From contig JAMXSV010000007.1 in NCBI GenBank assembly GCA_027559495.1, positions 310,001 through 374,000 on the forward strand: a DNA stretch of 64,000 bases. Reading direction: 5' to 3'. Origin of the DNA: Aurifilum marmelostoma (lineage: Eukaryota > Ascomycota > Sordariomycetes > Diaporthales > Cryphonectriaceae). Shown one piece after another: positions 1 to 9,751 of the stretch. A program made the translations under genes and the position numbers. The first letter of the stretch is position 1. Each line of letters opens with the position of its first letter. Under the pieces are notes generated by a model that saw nothing but the letters and a program-made list of their open reading frames with translations, was not told the origin of the DNA and searched no databases.

Positions 1-1298
1 GACGCGTTCGTCCAGTTCATCAACGACAAGATGATCTCCTCGACGTGGGGTACCGGCACGTCCAAGGTCGGAGAGATGATCGCCAAGCACATCGACCTTC
101 TGCTGCGAGGTGGGATCAAGGCCCTGCCAAAGTCGCTGCTCTCGGACAGCAAGGTCAAGAGCGCGGCCGAGAAGAGCGGGCAGGCGAGCACAGGTGACGA
201 GGACGCAGAGCTGGACCGGCAGCTGGACCAGGCACTGGAGCTCTTCCGCTTCATCCAGGGCAAGGACGTCTTCGAAGCATTCTACAAGAAGGACCTGGCC
301 CGCAGGCTACTCATGAACCGCAGCGCCAGCCAGGATGCCGAGCGGAACATGCTCTCGAAGCTCAAGAGCGAGTGTGGCTCCAACTTCACCCACAACCTCG
401 AGCAGATGTTCAAGGACATGGAGCTCGCCAAGGACGAGATGGCAAACTACAACGCATGGTGCGAGGGGTCTGGCAAGGACAAAGGCGGGCTTGACCTCAG
501 CGTCAGCATCCTGTCTCAGGCTGCATGGCCGTCCTATCCAGACGTGAAGATGCTAGTACCCCGCGACGTCGCCGAGAAGGTTGACCGGTTCGACTCGTAC
601 TACAAGAACAAGCATACGGGCCGCAAACTGCTCTGGAAACACAACCTGGCGCACTGTGTGGTCAAGGCCTCCTTCGCCAAGGGGACAAAGGAGCTTCTGG
701 TCAGCTCGATGCAGGCGACCGTCCTCGTGCTGTTCAACGAGGTATCCGACGGGCCCCTGAGCACGGAGCAGATCTCGACGGCGACTGGTCTCCAGGCGGG
801 CGACCTAGAGCGCACACTACAGTCGCTGGCGTGCGGCAAGATACGGCCGCTGATCAAGTCGCCCAAGGGCAAAGACATCAAGCCGGGCGATACCTTTGTG
901 GTCAACAAGACCTTTACGGACCCCAAGTATCGCATCAAGATCAACCAGATCCAGCTCAAGGAGACCAAGGCCGAGAACAAGGAGACGCACGAACGAGTCG
1001 CCGCCGACAGGCAGTTCGAGACGCAGGCAGCCATCGTCCGGATCATGAAGAGCCGCAAGACGATGACACACCCGCAGCTCGTAGCCGAAGTCATCAACCA
1101 GACCAAGAGCAGAGGCGCCATGGACCCGGCCGATATCAAGCTCAACATAGAGAAGTGCGCACACCTCTTTCGCCCCTCTATCCATTCCATCTACCGTCTG
1201 TTTTTATCGTCATACTGACCCATGTTGTCTGTTGGGATAGGCTCATTGAGAAGGAATATATTGAGCGAGAGGACGGCAAGTATACTTACCTAGCTTAA
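1..1298 (+). CDS. cul4: Cullin-4, 3' part (scaffold of CRL4 ubiquitin ligase)
   Basis: The reading frame is open from base 1, so the 5' end lies outside the window; 403 C-terminal residues are visible. Exons are 1..1154 and 1241..1298; the GT-AG intron 1155..1240 restores the C-terminal LIEKEYIERE and TYKYLA-like ending (here KYTYLA). Cullin marks are FRFIQGKDVFEAFYKKDLARRLL, split here as FIQGKDVFEAFYKKD followed by LARRLL, then RSASQDAERNML and the LEQMFKDMELAKDEM stretch typical of CUL4. The end carries the cullin neddylation domain, with the acceptor lysine in IVRIMKSRK. By family knowledge, cullin-4 bridges the DDB1 substrate adaptor and the RING protein RBX1 in CRL4 ligases, which in fungi act in DNA repair and heterochromatin. 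Assignment to CUL4 rather than CUL1 or CUL3 rests on the MFKDMELAKDEM region. Confidence 0.93.
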
Positions 1299-1914
1299 AC
1301 TCTTTTATGAGTGACGAAGTAGTGCTTTTCAAATGGACCCGGGGCGTTGGATGGCATGGTTGCGAATGGAAGCGTTCGGATTTGACGAGACACACGGCTG
1401 CGTGCACAGCACCAAGACTTGGTTAGAGTCGTCTGCCTAAGAAGCCTTTGAGATGGTGGCCTTGATGAAGCATCTTCAATTATCTCACCACCTGAGGGGG
1501 GGGGGATGGAAAACCCATGATGCAATCCTGTTGTTGGACACACGGTGATTTGCAAGTGTGATGATTTTGAAGGTGTTTACAGTGCTTGTGCTAGACCACC
1601 CACCAACCCCCCCCCCCCCCTCGACCCCAAAAGTGTACCCATACAATCCATGCTGCACACACCCCCCGGTCTCTGGACCCCTGCAGCAAGCCCCACCCAA
1701 AAAGTTCGAAGCGCATTCTGTTATCGATACCAAACTTTCCTAGATGGGAATCTCGACAGAAACATTCCCAACCAGACTGCCGACTATCTCTCCTCTACTC
1801 ATCTTATCTAGCAACACAAAAACATCTCTCGCCCGTAGCCCAACTCCTCCCCAGATCAAACCGCACAAAATACAAAACACACACCTACACCTCGACACAC
1901 AGTACAAAACCAAA
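1299..1914. other. Intergenic, cullin-4 to mrt4
   Basis: No gene seen. The stretch holds a G tract near 1497-1505 and a run of 14 C at 1607-1620. The pyrimidine-rich, A-rich sequence just before 1915 is probably the mrt4 promoter and 5' leader. The small open frames here lack plausible protein character. Confidence 0.6.
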
Positions 1915-2904
1915 ATGCCAAAGTCAAAGAGGGCCAAGACGTACCACCTCACGCAGGTGACCAAGAAGACGCGAGAGCAGAAAGAGCAGCTGTTCCAGAA
2001 CATCAGGGAGACGGTGCCCAACTACAAGCACTGCTTCGTCCTGGGCTTCGACAACATGCGCAATAACCATCTCAAGGATGTGAGGCACGAGATGTCGGAC
2101 TCGAGGTGTGTGGTTTTTGTTCTTTTCCCCCCTTCTCAAAACCCTGCAATCATCACGAAAATCTCCCCCGAGGCCGTCCTCGCATCAAACCACCCCCCCT
2201 TCCTTCCCCCCAAAAAGCAGCATATTCCGTCCCCACAAGTACTCACCTCTCCACCATCGCGACAGGATCTTCTTTGGCAAGACAAAACTCATGTCCCGCG
2301 CCCTCGGCACCGACCCCTCCACCGCCGTCGCCGACAACATCTACCGCCTCGCCCGGCACATCACCGGCTCCGTGGCCCTCCTCTTCACGAACCGCACCCC
2401 CGAGGAGGTGACGTCCTACTTTGCCTCCTTCGCGCCCGTCGACTTTGCCCGCGCCGGCGCCGTCGCCACGCGCGACTTTGTGATCCCCCCCGGTGTCGTC
2501 TACGCCACCGGAGGCGCCGTCCCGGCCGAGCACGACGTCCCGCTGGGGCACACCATCGAGCCCGAGCTGCGGAGGCTCGGCGTGCCGACGAGGATGGTGA
2601 GGGGCAAGGTCGTCCTGGGCGATGAGGACGGGGTGGGGACGGAGGGGTATACTGTGTGCAAGGAAGGGCAGACGCTCGACTCGAGGCAGACGAGGCTGCT
2701 GAAGCTGTTTGACCAGTGCCTGAGCGAGTTCAGGGTGCGGGTCTTGGCGTAAGTTGAAGTGGTTTTGCTATCGTGAGGTTTGTTGTTCAGGGGCTAACGC
2801 TGTGGCTCGGCAGGTACTGGAGCTCCGACAGTGGGACCGTGAAAGAGGTTGATCCTGTGGATGAGAATGCCATGGAGGGTGTCGAGGAGGAGGAGGATGA
2901 GTGA
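1915..2904 (+). CDS. mrt4: Ribosome assembly factor Mrt4 (P0-like, 60S maturation)
   Basis: Three exons, 1915..2105, 2266..2748 and 2814..2904, close in phase to give 254 residues. The start MPKSKRAKTYHLTQVTKK and the following KKTREQKEQLFQNIRETV are typical of Mrt4, a paralogue of the ribosomal stalk protein P0. Its L10/P0-type domain fills the middle, including the MRNNHLKDVRHE stretch and the IFFGKTKLMSRALG motif that begins exon 2. The C-terminus is acidic (EGVEEEEDE). By family knowledge, Mrt4 holds the P0 site on pre-60S particles in the nucleolus and is released late by the Yvh1 phosphatase. The first intron is pyrimidine-rich and 160 bases long; the second is 65 bases. The start is the first ATG after an A-rich leader, in the context CAAAATGCC. 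It lies on the same strand as cullin-4 and convergent with U1-70K. Confidence 0.95.
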
Positions 2905-3864
2905 GTGAGGCAGAAGTGGGGGGGAGAGCACAGGATGTGACAAGACTCTCGGGATCGAATTGTTTTCCTTCTTGACCATGTCATCTGTCCAGGGTCATGA
3001 TACCATTGAAAATCATGGGTTACGGCGTCACGGACGGGGAAAAGAAAGAATCGAGCATTTCACACAATAGATGGGTCACAACCCAGAGTTGGTTGTAGAA
3101 CAGCAGTATGCTGTTCTTCTTATCTATCTCTATTGGGGATTCAGCTACTTAACGATGACAATGGCGACGGATTTCGTCGCCATCTTGTTGTCCATCTTTC
3201 ATCATGGGGGGGGGGCTTACTCGGGCTAATAAAGTGTTTACCTGACAATTACCTGAATGAAATTCCATATTTTTCCTTTTTCCCCCTCCGCTTGCCTGCC
3301 ATCCATTGCAGTACGCCCAGCCGAAATCAGACACCTCGTGGTCAGTAGGAACTGCAGTCCTTACCTCTGACCTTACCTCGTCGAAGCTATCGCAGATATA
3401 AGATACACAAAAAAGTCTTCTTTGTACAAGAGATACTACCTGTCTCGTCTCCAATGCTGTGGGAGTCCTGGCATACCGGAACGTGCACGAGGCCTGGCAG
3501 CTGGATCACGATGATTATATTTCCGCGCCGGCACCCTACCGCCTTTGAATCGCTGAAGGCTCCTGGGCGACGATGGACATCCTCAAAGCAGATTTGAGGT
3601 CGGCAATACCTTGATATCTCTTTTCGTGGTCCGTGGTTGGGGTCGGGTGAGTGCCGAGAAATTTACCTGGCTCGGAGAATGATTTTGTATGCACTGCTGA
3701 GAAGGGCCCTGGCTTCCGTTGTGTGCTTACCCATTGTTGTCCCGTCGAAGAGGAGGGAAGAGAAGTGGGTGGTGGGAGACGACAAAAGCGAAATCAGTGG
3801 ACTCAAAAAAGATACCCACCACAAGACCGCATGCTGTAGTAGTACGCTGGTCTCGTCGCCGCCA
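2905..3864. other. Intergenic between convergent mrt4 and U1-70K
   Basis: This is a 3'-3' intergenic region with no recognisable gene or structured RNA. It should contain both terminators and 3' untranslated regions. A G run sits near 3206-3213. Open frames on both strands have no family features. Confidence 0.6.
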
Positions 3865-5362
3865 TTAATATCGACGCAGCTTTCGCTCTCCTTCATAGCC
3901 CGAGCCGCCCTCATAGGGCCGTTTACGAGAGTCGTCTCCTCTGCGGTCATCATGACCGCGGTCGCGATATCCGCCGCTGCCGCCGCTGCCGCCGCCGCCG
4001 CCGCTGTGTCGAGAACCGATCGGCTCAGCATTGCTGCCGGAGCCAGACCGATCATACCCACCGCGATAACCGCCGCCTGATCTGTCATCATCGCGACGGC
4101 CGTACCCACCGCCTCCTCCTCCTCCGTAATCCCTGCGATCGCGGTCAGATCGGCCGCCGTATCCGCCTCCGCCGTAGCCAGGTCCGCTTGGCGCATTGCT
4201 GGGCGGGCCACCGCCGTAACCGTTGGAGGTGTTACCGAATCCTCGGTCACGACCACCAAAGCCGCCTCGAGGACCGCGGTCAAACCCACCGCGGAAGCCT
4301 CGGTCGCCTCCTCTGAAGCCTCCACGTCCGCCTCTAAACCCACCACGGAAGCCGCCGTCGAAGCCGCCTGGGCGTACAGGGGTAGCCTTGGTGTAACCGC
4401 GTCCGCCGAGTCCTCCTCCTAGTCGGCGGGGCTTCCAGCCAGCAACCGCGCGGCCTCGCTCGACGTCTAGCTTGATACGGCGGCCATGAATGCTGATACC
4501 ATCGAGTTGATCTAGAGCAGCTAAATCGTACGCGCGACAAGAACGCGCATGTGTCAGTACGGCCTTACCATTGTTTGCATACCTTTGTTCGTGATGGATT
4601 CAGATGAAGGGGAAAGGGGATGAGACGGGCAAGCTTGAGGGCCACGATCTCGGGTTGGGTAGGTTTGCTCTTTTACTTTGGCTCGCCGGGCTAGCTCCAG
4701 TGTGTTTAAAGGGAGATCGATGGTGGTATTACCTCTCATGTCTTTCTCGCGCTCGAAGACTATGAACGCATAGCCTCGGTGTGGCTTCTTCTTCTTATTT
4801 GGCTTCTCATCCGCATGGGTGTCTCTGACGATACGAATCTGTAGTAGTATGAGTACACATAGGTCAGCAAGGACTCTGCCACGAGTATTATGAAGATGGA
4901 TGTACATACGCGTTCTATAGCGCCGATTCGCCCGAATTCTCGCTCCAGATCCTCCTCGTTGGCTTGGTATGAGAGCCGACAGACCATCAGAGTCTTAAAG
5001 GCATCACCGCGGATATTTGGGTCCTCATGAGGTTTGTCTATATTCAGGATGTCAGCCTGCATTATTCCATTAAAGATGCGCGGGCAGTGATTAGCCTCAC
5101 ATGACTTTGGCCCCTCCTTGACCAGCTTCTCGAGCTCGGCTTTCTTCTCCAGCTTCTTGCGGTCGCGTGCCTCCAGCCAGCTCTCGGTGGGAACGTAGTT
5201 ATCCTTGTCCTTGTACTCCTTGAGCGCATCCAGAAAGCCAGCGACACCGCTGATGTTGGCCGTTTTTCGTTCTTCGGCGGCGAAGTCGCAAGGCGGCACC
5301 CAGCGCAAGGGAGGGCGCGGCGCAAAGAGCGCGAGGAGGTTGGGGGGGAGCTTGTCGGTCAT
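3865..5362 (-). CDS. U1 small nuclear ribonucleoprotein 70 kDa (U1-70K)
   Basis: Four exons (5362..5101, 5037..4910, 4838..4733, 4520..3865) join in phase to 383 residues. The N-terminus MTDKLPPNLLALFAPRPPLR is the U1-70K arm that contacts U1 snRNP core proteins. An RRM follows at about residues 103-180, with RNP2 TLMVCRL and RNP1 RGYAFIVF. After it comes the GWKPRRLGGGLGGRGYTK segment, then a long RGG/glycine-rich tail that ends in an arginine- and tyrosine-containing stretch (GYEGERKLRRY). It binds stem-loop I of U1 snRNA and defines 5' splice sites in the nucleus. The last intron (4521..4732) interrupts the RRM coding region and is 212 bases, three times longer than the other two (63 and 71). 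Open frames on the opposite strand over the RGG tail are shadows of GC-rich repeats. Confidence 0.95.
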
Positions 5363-5716
5363 TTTTTTCTCTCTCTGCTTGTCAGACGCAGTTCACGTCC
5401 GTCGGCATCAGGGGGGGGGGGGGGTGTGTCGGCCGTCAGCTTCAGCTCGACTGGACGAAGCTTTCGAGGCAGGACGACGAGGGTTTGTTCGTGGCTGTTC
5501 GGTGACTGCCAACGTTGGAGATGGAATAGGATAACGGAAGCAAGTGTGGCGTCTGGCGCGACAGATTTCCGAAGGCAGTAAGGCAGTCACGGCATGCAGC
5601 TCAGAACGCGCTAAGAAATGTCGGCTTATGTAAGGCAACCGGCCAAACTCTTGTCATGTCCTCGACGCTGAACCGAAGCATTCTCATATTCTCAATTGCA
5701 CATTCAACACATCACA
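5363..5716. promoter_or_regulatory. Divergent intergenic promoter region, U1-70K and mL43
   Basis: 354 bases lie between two start codons that point away from each other, so both promoters must fit here. A run of 14 G sits at 5411-5424, just upstream of the U1-70K start. No specific binding site could be assigned. Confidence 0.55.
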
Positions 5717-6256
5717 ATGCCGATAAAACCTGTGTTAGAAGCAGTTACGAGGGGCCGAGTAGGTATCTGACCATCTGAGTACTTGCTGTTTCAATCACTG
5801 ACGTGCAGAACAGAATGGCGTTGGCGCCTTCGTGCTGCAGTGTAAGAAGATGGACTTCCACTACTGCGACTGGGCAGGCAGCTCCAAGGGGATGAAGTAA
5901 GGACTCTCTACTGATCCTGTCGCCCTTGACACTGTGATGCGGTGCTGACCGGGGTACCCAAAAGCAAATTCATCGAGAACCATCTTCCTAAGTTCGCCGC
6001 AAGACACCCCGAGATCGAGATCAGCGTGTCTCCCCGCCCACAGAAACATCCCACCGTTATAGCACACTACATCAACGGCAACACGAGGCCGGTGTGTCTG
6101 AGAAAGATGGACCCGAACCAGATCATGAGCAAGGTTGAGATGCTGCGGGACTCCACGGGCGAGATAAACAAGCGGGTGAACAAGCCTGTGAGGAGTACCA
6201 ACGAGAGTGTTAGAGGCGTATGGTCACCGTATCATGGAGATGCGACGAGTGTATAG
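5717..6256 (+). CDS. mrpl51: Mitochondrial large-subunit ribosomal protein mL43
   Basis: Three exons (5717..5758, 5814..5896, 5965..6256) give 138 residues. The protein starts MPIKPVLEAVTRGR and continues NGVGAFVLQCKKMDFHYCDW, which matches the L51/S25/CI-B8 domain of mL43 (yeast MRPL51, where the joined motif GRNGVGAF is conserved). The C-terminal part has SPRPQKHPTVIAHYINGNTR and the terminal SVRGVWSPYHG motif of the family. The product is imported into mitochondria and sits in the 54S subunit. The first intron has two possible acceptors five bases apart (cag/aacag); only the downstream one keeps the conserved frame. The gene is divergent from U1-70K. Confidence 0.93.
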
Positions 6257-6665
6257 GGTGAGAGAGGCTTGAAAGCTACAGTGTTGGTGTCGAGGGCCCA
6301 AGGAGTTCTCGCTGTGCGACTGCATATATCCAGGAGTTCGACGCTACATTTCCAGGGAAAGGAGTATGATGGTCTCTAGCTGGGCACCATGTATCTAAAC
6401 TACGTAGCCAGACTACATCTGGGGATATGGAACCAAAAAGAGACACAGAAAAAGAAGAAGAAAAACCTTGGTCCAATCACGACATTTGGTTAGTTGTGAG
6501 GGTTGTGTTTTGGTATCTTTTTGCTTATACTTGATTCTATTTTGAAACGGCTTCGTATTTAACGGTCAATTCCGTTGGCTCATTGCCTTGGACTGAATCA
6601 TACTCAGGAGCAATGGCAAGAGACCATGCCGACCAACCTTGTGGCTCTCACCTGAGACCCGACGT
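6257..6665. other. Intergenic between convergent mL43 and TPI
   Basis: A 3'-3' gap with no gene seen. It is AT-richer near 6470-6560 and presumably holds both polyadenylation regions. Confidence 0.6.
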
Positions 6666-7681
6666 CTACTGCAGGGAGTTGATGATGTCGACAAAGGCGG
6701 GCTTCAAGCTGGCACCACCAACGAGGAAGCCGTCAATGTCGGCCTGCTTGCTCAGGTCCTTGCAGTTCTTCTCGCTGACACTGCCACCGTACAGGATGCG
6801 CGTCTCCTCGGCGGCCTTGGCGCTGACGCTCTCCTTGAGCCACTTGCGGATGGCAGCGTGGACCTCCTGCGCCTGCTCGGTGGTGGCCACCTTGCCGGTG
6901 CCGATGGCCCAGATGGGCTCGTACGCAATGACGATCTTGGACCAGTCCTCGGTGCCGATCTTGGCCTTGAGCGCCTCCAGCTGCTTGGTGACCACGGAGA
7001 CGGTGTTGCCGGCCTCACGTACCTCCAGGGACTCGCCGCAGCACCAGATGACACTGACGCCGTTGTCGATCGCGTACTTGGTCTTGGAGGCGACGACCTC
7101 GTCGCTCTCGCCCAGGATGGTCCGGCGCTCGCTGTGGCCCAGGATGGTCCAGGTGATGCCGCTGTCCTGCAGCTGTGAGACGGAGATCTCGCCGGTGAAG
7201 GCGCCGTTAGGCTTGTCGAAGACGTTCTGCGAGGCCACCTCGATCTCCTTGCGCAGCTGCTCGCGGACGAGGAGGAGGTGGAGGGCTGGTGGGGCGACGA
7301 CGACCTCTAATAGATGGTTGAAAAGAAGCTTTGGGTCAGCCTGCATTGCCTCAAGCCTATAAGGTCTGCCTTGCTTTCAAACGCAGAGGCTCAATTGTAG
7401 ACATTATTCGGATCGATCACGCATGGCGTGACTCGTGGAAACTTTGTGTTCGAGACATACCAACATTGGGGTCGATCTTGGCCTCGTTCAGGGTCTTGAC
7501 CAATTCCTTGACGGACGAGACCGTCCCGTTCCTGCAGTAGACGACGAGGACACATGGTCAGCTTGGTGGCCCTTCCCGTTCGAAAGCAACATTGAAGCAG
7601 CTCTTGAGGGGTTTTCAGGAGCGGAAAGGGCAGAGGGGCGTACATCTTCCAGTTTCCTCCCACGAAGAACTTGCGAGCCAT
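6666..7681 (-). CDS. tpi1: Triosephosphate isomerase
   Basis: Exons 7681..7644, 7531..7461 and 7306..6666 join in phase to 249 residues, the normal family length. The enzyme interconverts dihydroxyacetone phosphate and glyceraldehyde 3-phosphate in cytosolic glycolysis. Visible catalytic residues are Asn10 and Lys12 in GGNWKM, the histidine in GHSERR (about residue 95) and the glutamate in AYEPIWAIGTG (about residue 165). The phosphate-binding loop residues AYEPIWAIGTGK and YGGSVSEKN are intact. The first intron splits the Met codon after NWK (AT/G), and the second falls just before EVVVAPPALHL. The start is the ATG of MARKFFVGGNWKM. The gene is divergent from the zinc-finger gene to its right. 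Confidence 0.97.
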
Positions 7682-8336
7682 GTTGGGCAATCTGTTTATG
7701 TAGCTTAGAGTGGATGGGTTTCTGAAGCTAGGGTATCGAGTTGGGATGTTGCAACGCAGGTTAGTAAGAGAGTATATGGTGGTGAAAGAAAGAGAGAGGG
7801 AGTTAGGTTGTAGAATGATCGTTTGGAGGAGAGGGTATACTAGTAAAGCCCTGGCCAGTGACGCAGCAGCAGAGCTCCAAGGTGGTGGAGGGGTTCTCTC
7901 ACTGGTCTTGGAGGGGCTCAGGACACCCCTGCGCCCCTCGATCACCTAACCCCCTGCCACCTGTCTGCGGGTCAAACTCCACGGGCCTGGCGCGTCTCGT
8001 TCGACAGATTCGGGACTTGTCCACCTTAACCAACCAACAGCACCCCCAAACACCTCTCTCGGCTTACAGGATGACTTCATGCCACAGAGACTCGACGTAG
8101 GCATCCCTACATTTCCCGCATGACCTACAAGTACAATGTGGCCTGACATTGTAGGCCCTCGGATGTCTCTCGCTGAAGCACCAGCCTTGAGTCAGATGTG
8201 CGCTGTTATTCTCGGGCAATTCCGGTTGATCTCTGCAGTCTTTCCCGAGGTTGCAGGCCCTTGAGGTCCCATCGGAAAGGGAGAAGAGGAAAAAAAAAAA
8301 AAAAAAAAAAGAAGCCCTTGAGGGCGGTTCTCGACC
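7682..8336. promoter_or_regulatory. Divergent promoter region, tpi1 and the 8337 gene
   Basis: 655 bases between diverging start codons. The tpi1-proximal part on the minus strand is pyrimidine-rich, as in highly expressed fungal genes. A run of 21 A lies at 8290-8310, only 26 bases before the start at 8337. No gene is seen inside. Confidence 0.5.
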
Positions 8337-9011
8337 ATGGCAGCCCCCGGCGATGTTGCTGTTCAGGTGGCCGTAGCTCAAGCCAAGGCAGACATCGCCC
8401 TGGCGCTGACTGAGCAATTCCAGAAAGAGCTCAATAACCTCCGTGATGCTCTGGAGCAGACCAACAAGGAGAACAGGGCGCTCAGGAGCGAGAATGAGAG
8501 CCTCCGATCGCGTCTCGAGGTCGGAGCGGCAGACGAGCAGCAAGACTTGCTGCTCAACAACCTCGAGGAAGTTGAGGCCGGCACTGGACGACCACCACCA
8601 GAGGGCCATATCTTCAGCAACGGCGGACCCTACAGGCCCTCCAAGAATGAGCGCGCTGATGCAACTCGTCTCAAGCAGGAGCTCAACCAGTGGACCCAGG
8701 CCCACGGCTACTCTGTCAAGATCCTGCGGTCCAAGCTCACCGGGGCGAGGGTGAAGCTCGTCGTCACCTGCGTCCTGGCCGGCAAGCCCAATCTCATGGA
8801 CGAGCAGAGGAGACGGGAGAAGGCGAAGGTGGGCTGCCGCATCAACAAGCCGCGGGTCTCCAAGCTGCGCGACTGTCCGCTGCGCTTCCTGCTGCAAGAG
8901 ATCGTGCAGGGCTCGGGGACATTCGTCGTTCAACACAGCGATTTGCCCACGCACCAGCGATGCAATCACAAGCCTGACTGTGTCTCTGAGGCAGTAGGAG
9001 GTGGCCCGTGA
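8337..9011 (+). CDS. Leucine-zipper plus FAR1-like zinc-finger protein
   Basis: A single open frame of 224 residues starts at an ATG in good context (gaccATGGCAGCC). Residues 25-65 form a strong coiled coil with heptad leucines (LRDALEQTNKENRALRSENE, then SLRSRL). Residues about 105-212 look like a FAR1 / WRKY-GCM1 type DNA-binding fold: QAHGYSVKILRSK, a cysteine at 145 in LVVTCVL, a second at 180 in DCPLRF, and histidines at 206 and 211 in THQRCNH. In fungi such domains often come from Mutator-like transposases, but no transposase domain is present here. The product could be a small nuclear DNA-binding protein. The ending is uncertain: a GT-AG intron beginning near 8976 could splice to the open frame that runs to 9367. 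Zinc-finger assignment is by pattern only. Confidence 0.6.
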   Translation: MAAPGDVAVQVAVAQAKADIALALTEQFQKELNNLRDALEQTNKENRALRSENESLRSRLEVGAADEQQDLLLNNLEEVEAGTGRPPPEGHIFSNGGPYRPSKNERADATRLKQELNQWTQAHGYSVKILRSKLTGARVKLVVTCVLAGKPNLMDEQRRREKAKVGCRINKPRVSKLRDCPLRFLLQEIVQGSGTFVVQHSDLPTHQRCNHKPDCVSEAVGGGP

Positions 9012-9751
9012 CCGGTGCCCAAGCTGCAGCGACCAAAATTCAGCGCTCGAGTCAACACACGAGGAACGTCGACCGAGATCCTTACCGCGCTCGCTCACAA
9101 AGAGAGGCAACAGTTGTCTCGATTTTCAGTGTCAAGGAGGTATCGGCGTTAGTCGACTGGTATGAGAGCCACTGGCAGGCTTTGGATGCATCGCAGACCG
9201 ACTACACACCGATATGGGTTTTCCCGCATAAGCGGTCTCATTACGATTCGGCCACATCATTCATCTCTGCTCTGGCTGGTCTCATGCGGGCTTCTGATGC
9301 TTTGCAATACGGCTCCCAAGACCAGCATAACCAGCTGACACTGGATAGAAACCCCGCTTGGGCATAGACTTGTTTCGTCGCCACCTGGCTGGATGCTCTG
9401 TCTCTGCCCAATTTGAGGCACGGCCCTGGAGGGTATTCATATGCAGGACATAACACAAGATGCAACAGACAAGTGCTTTGGTCATTTGGAGAACTCCTCA
9501 CGCTGCATTCCTGAGCAGCAGGTGGGGTGCCAATTTTTGTTTGACCACGTCGAATTGCCAATTTGTGCATTCAAGAACAAGTGTGAGCATACCAAGATCC
9601 AAGGAATCACGGAGCTCTCTGTTATTTTCTTGACCATGATTACATACAGCCCTTCCAGAAGGCATCATGCAATGTCCACCACCGACTCCTTGATAGAAGA
9701 GAAAGAAAAGAAAAAGAAAGAAAAAAGAGGAAAAGAACAAAGGAGCGACTG
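9012..9751. other. Region between the FAR1-like gene and the Q-rich gene
   Basis: A 3'-3' gap. An open frame on the plus strand runs to 9367 without its own ATG in a good position; it may be a last exon of the preceding gene or untranslated sequence. An A/G-rich stretch lies at 9695-9745. Nothing else is recognised. Confidence 0.5.

Noticed and set aside
2905..3864. Structured non-coding RNA between mrt4 and U1-70K
   Set aside because: No hairpin series, snRNA boxes or conserved motifs were visible; ordinary 3'-3' gap.
3637..4080. Alanine-rich plus-strand frame over the U1-70K tail
   Set aside because: It is the complement of the RGG repeats of U1-70K.
6639..7178. Plus-strand frame across tpi1
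   Set aside because: The minus strand is a complete triosephosphate isomerase with all catalytic residues.
8337..8520. bZIP transcription factor call for the 8337 gene
   Set aside because: There is a leucine-zipper-like coiled coil but no basic N-x-x-A-A-x-x-C/S-R region in front of it.
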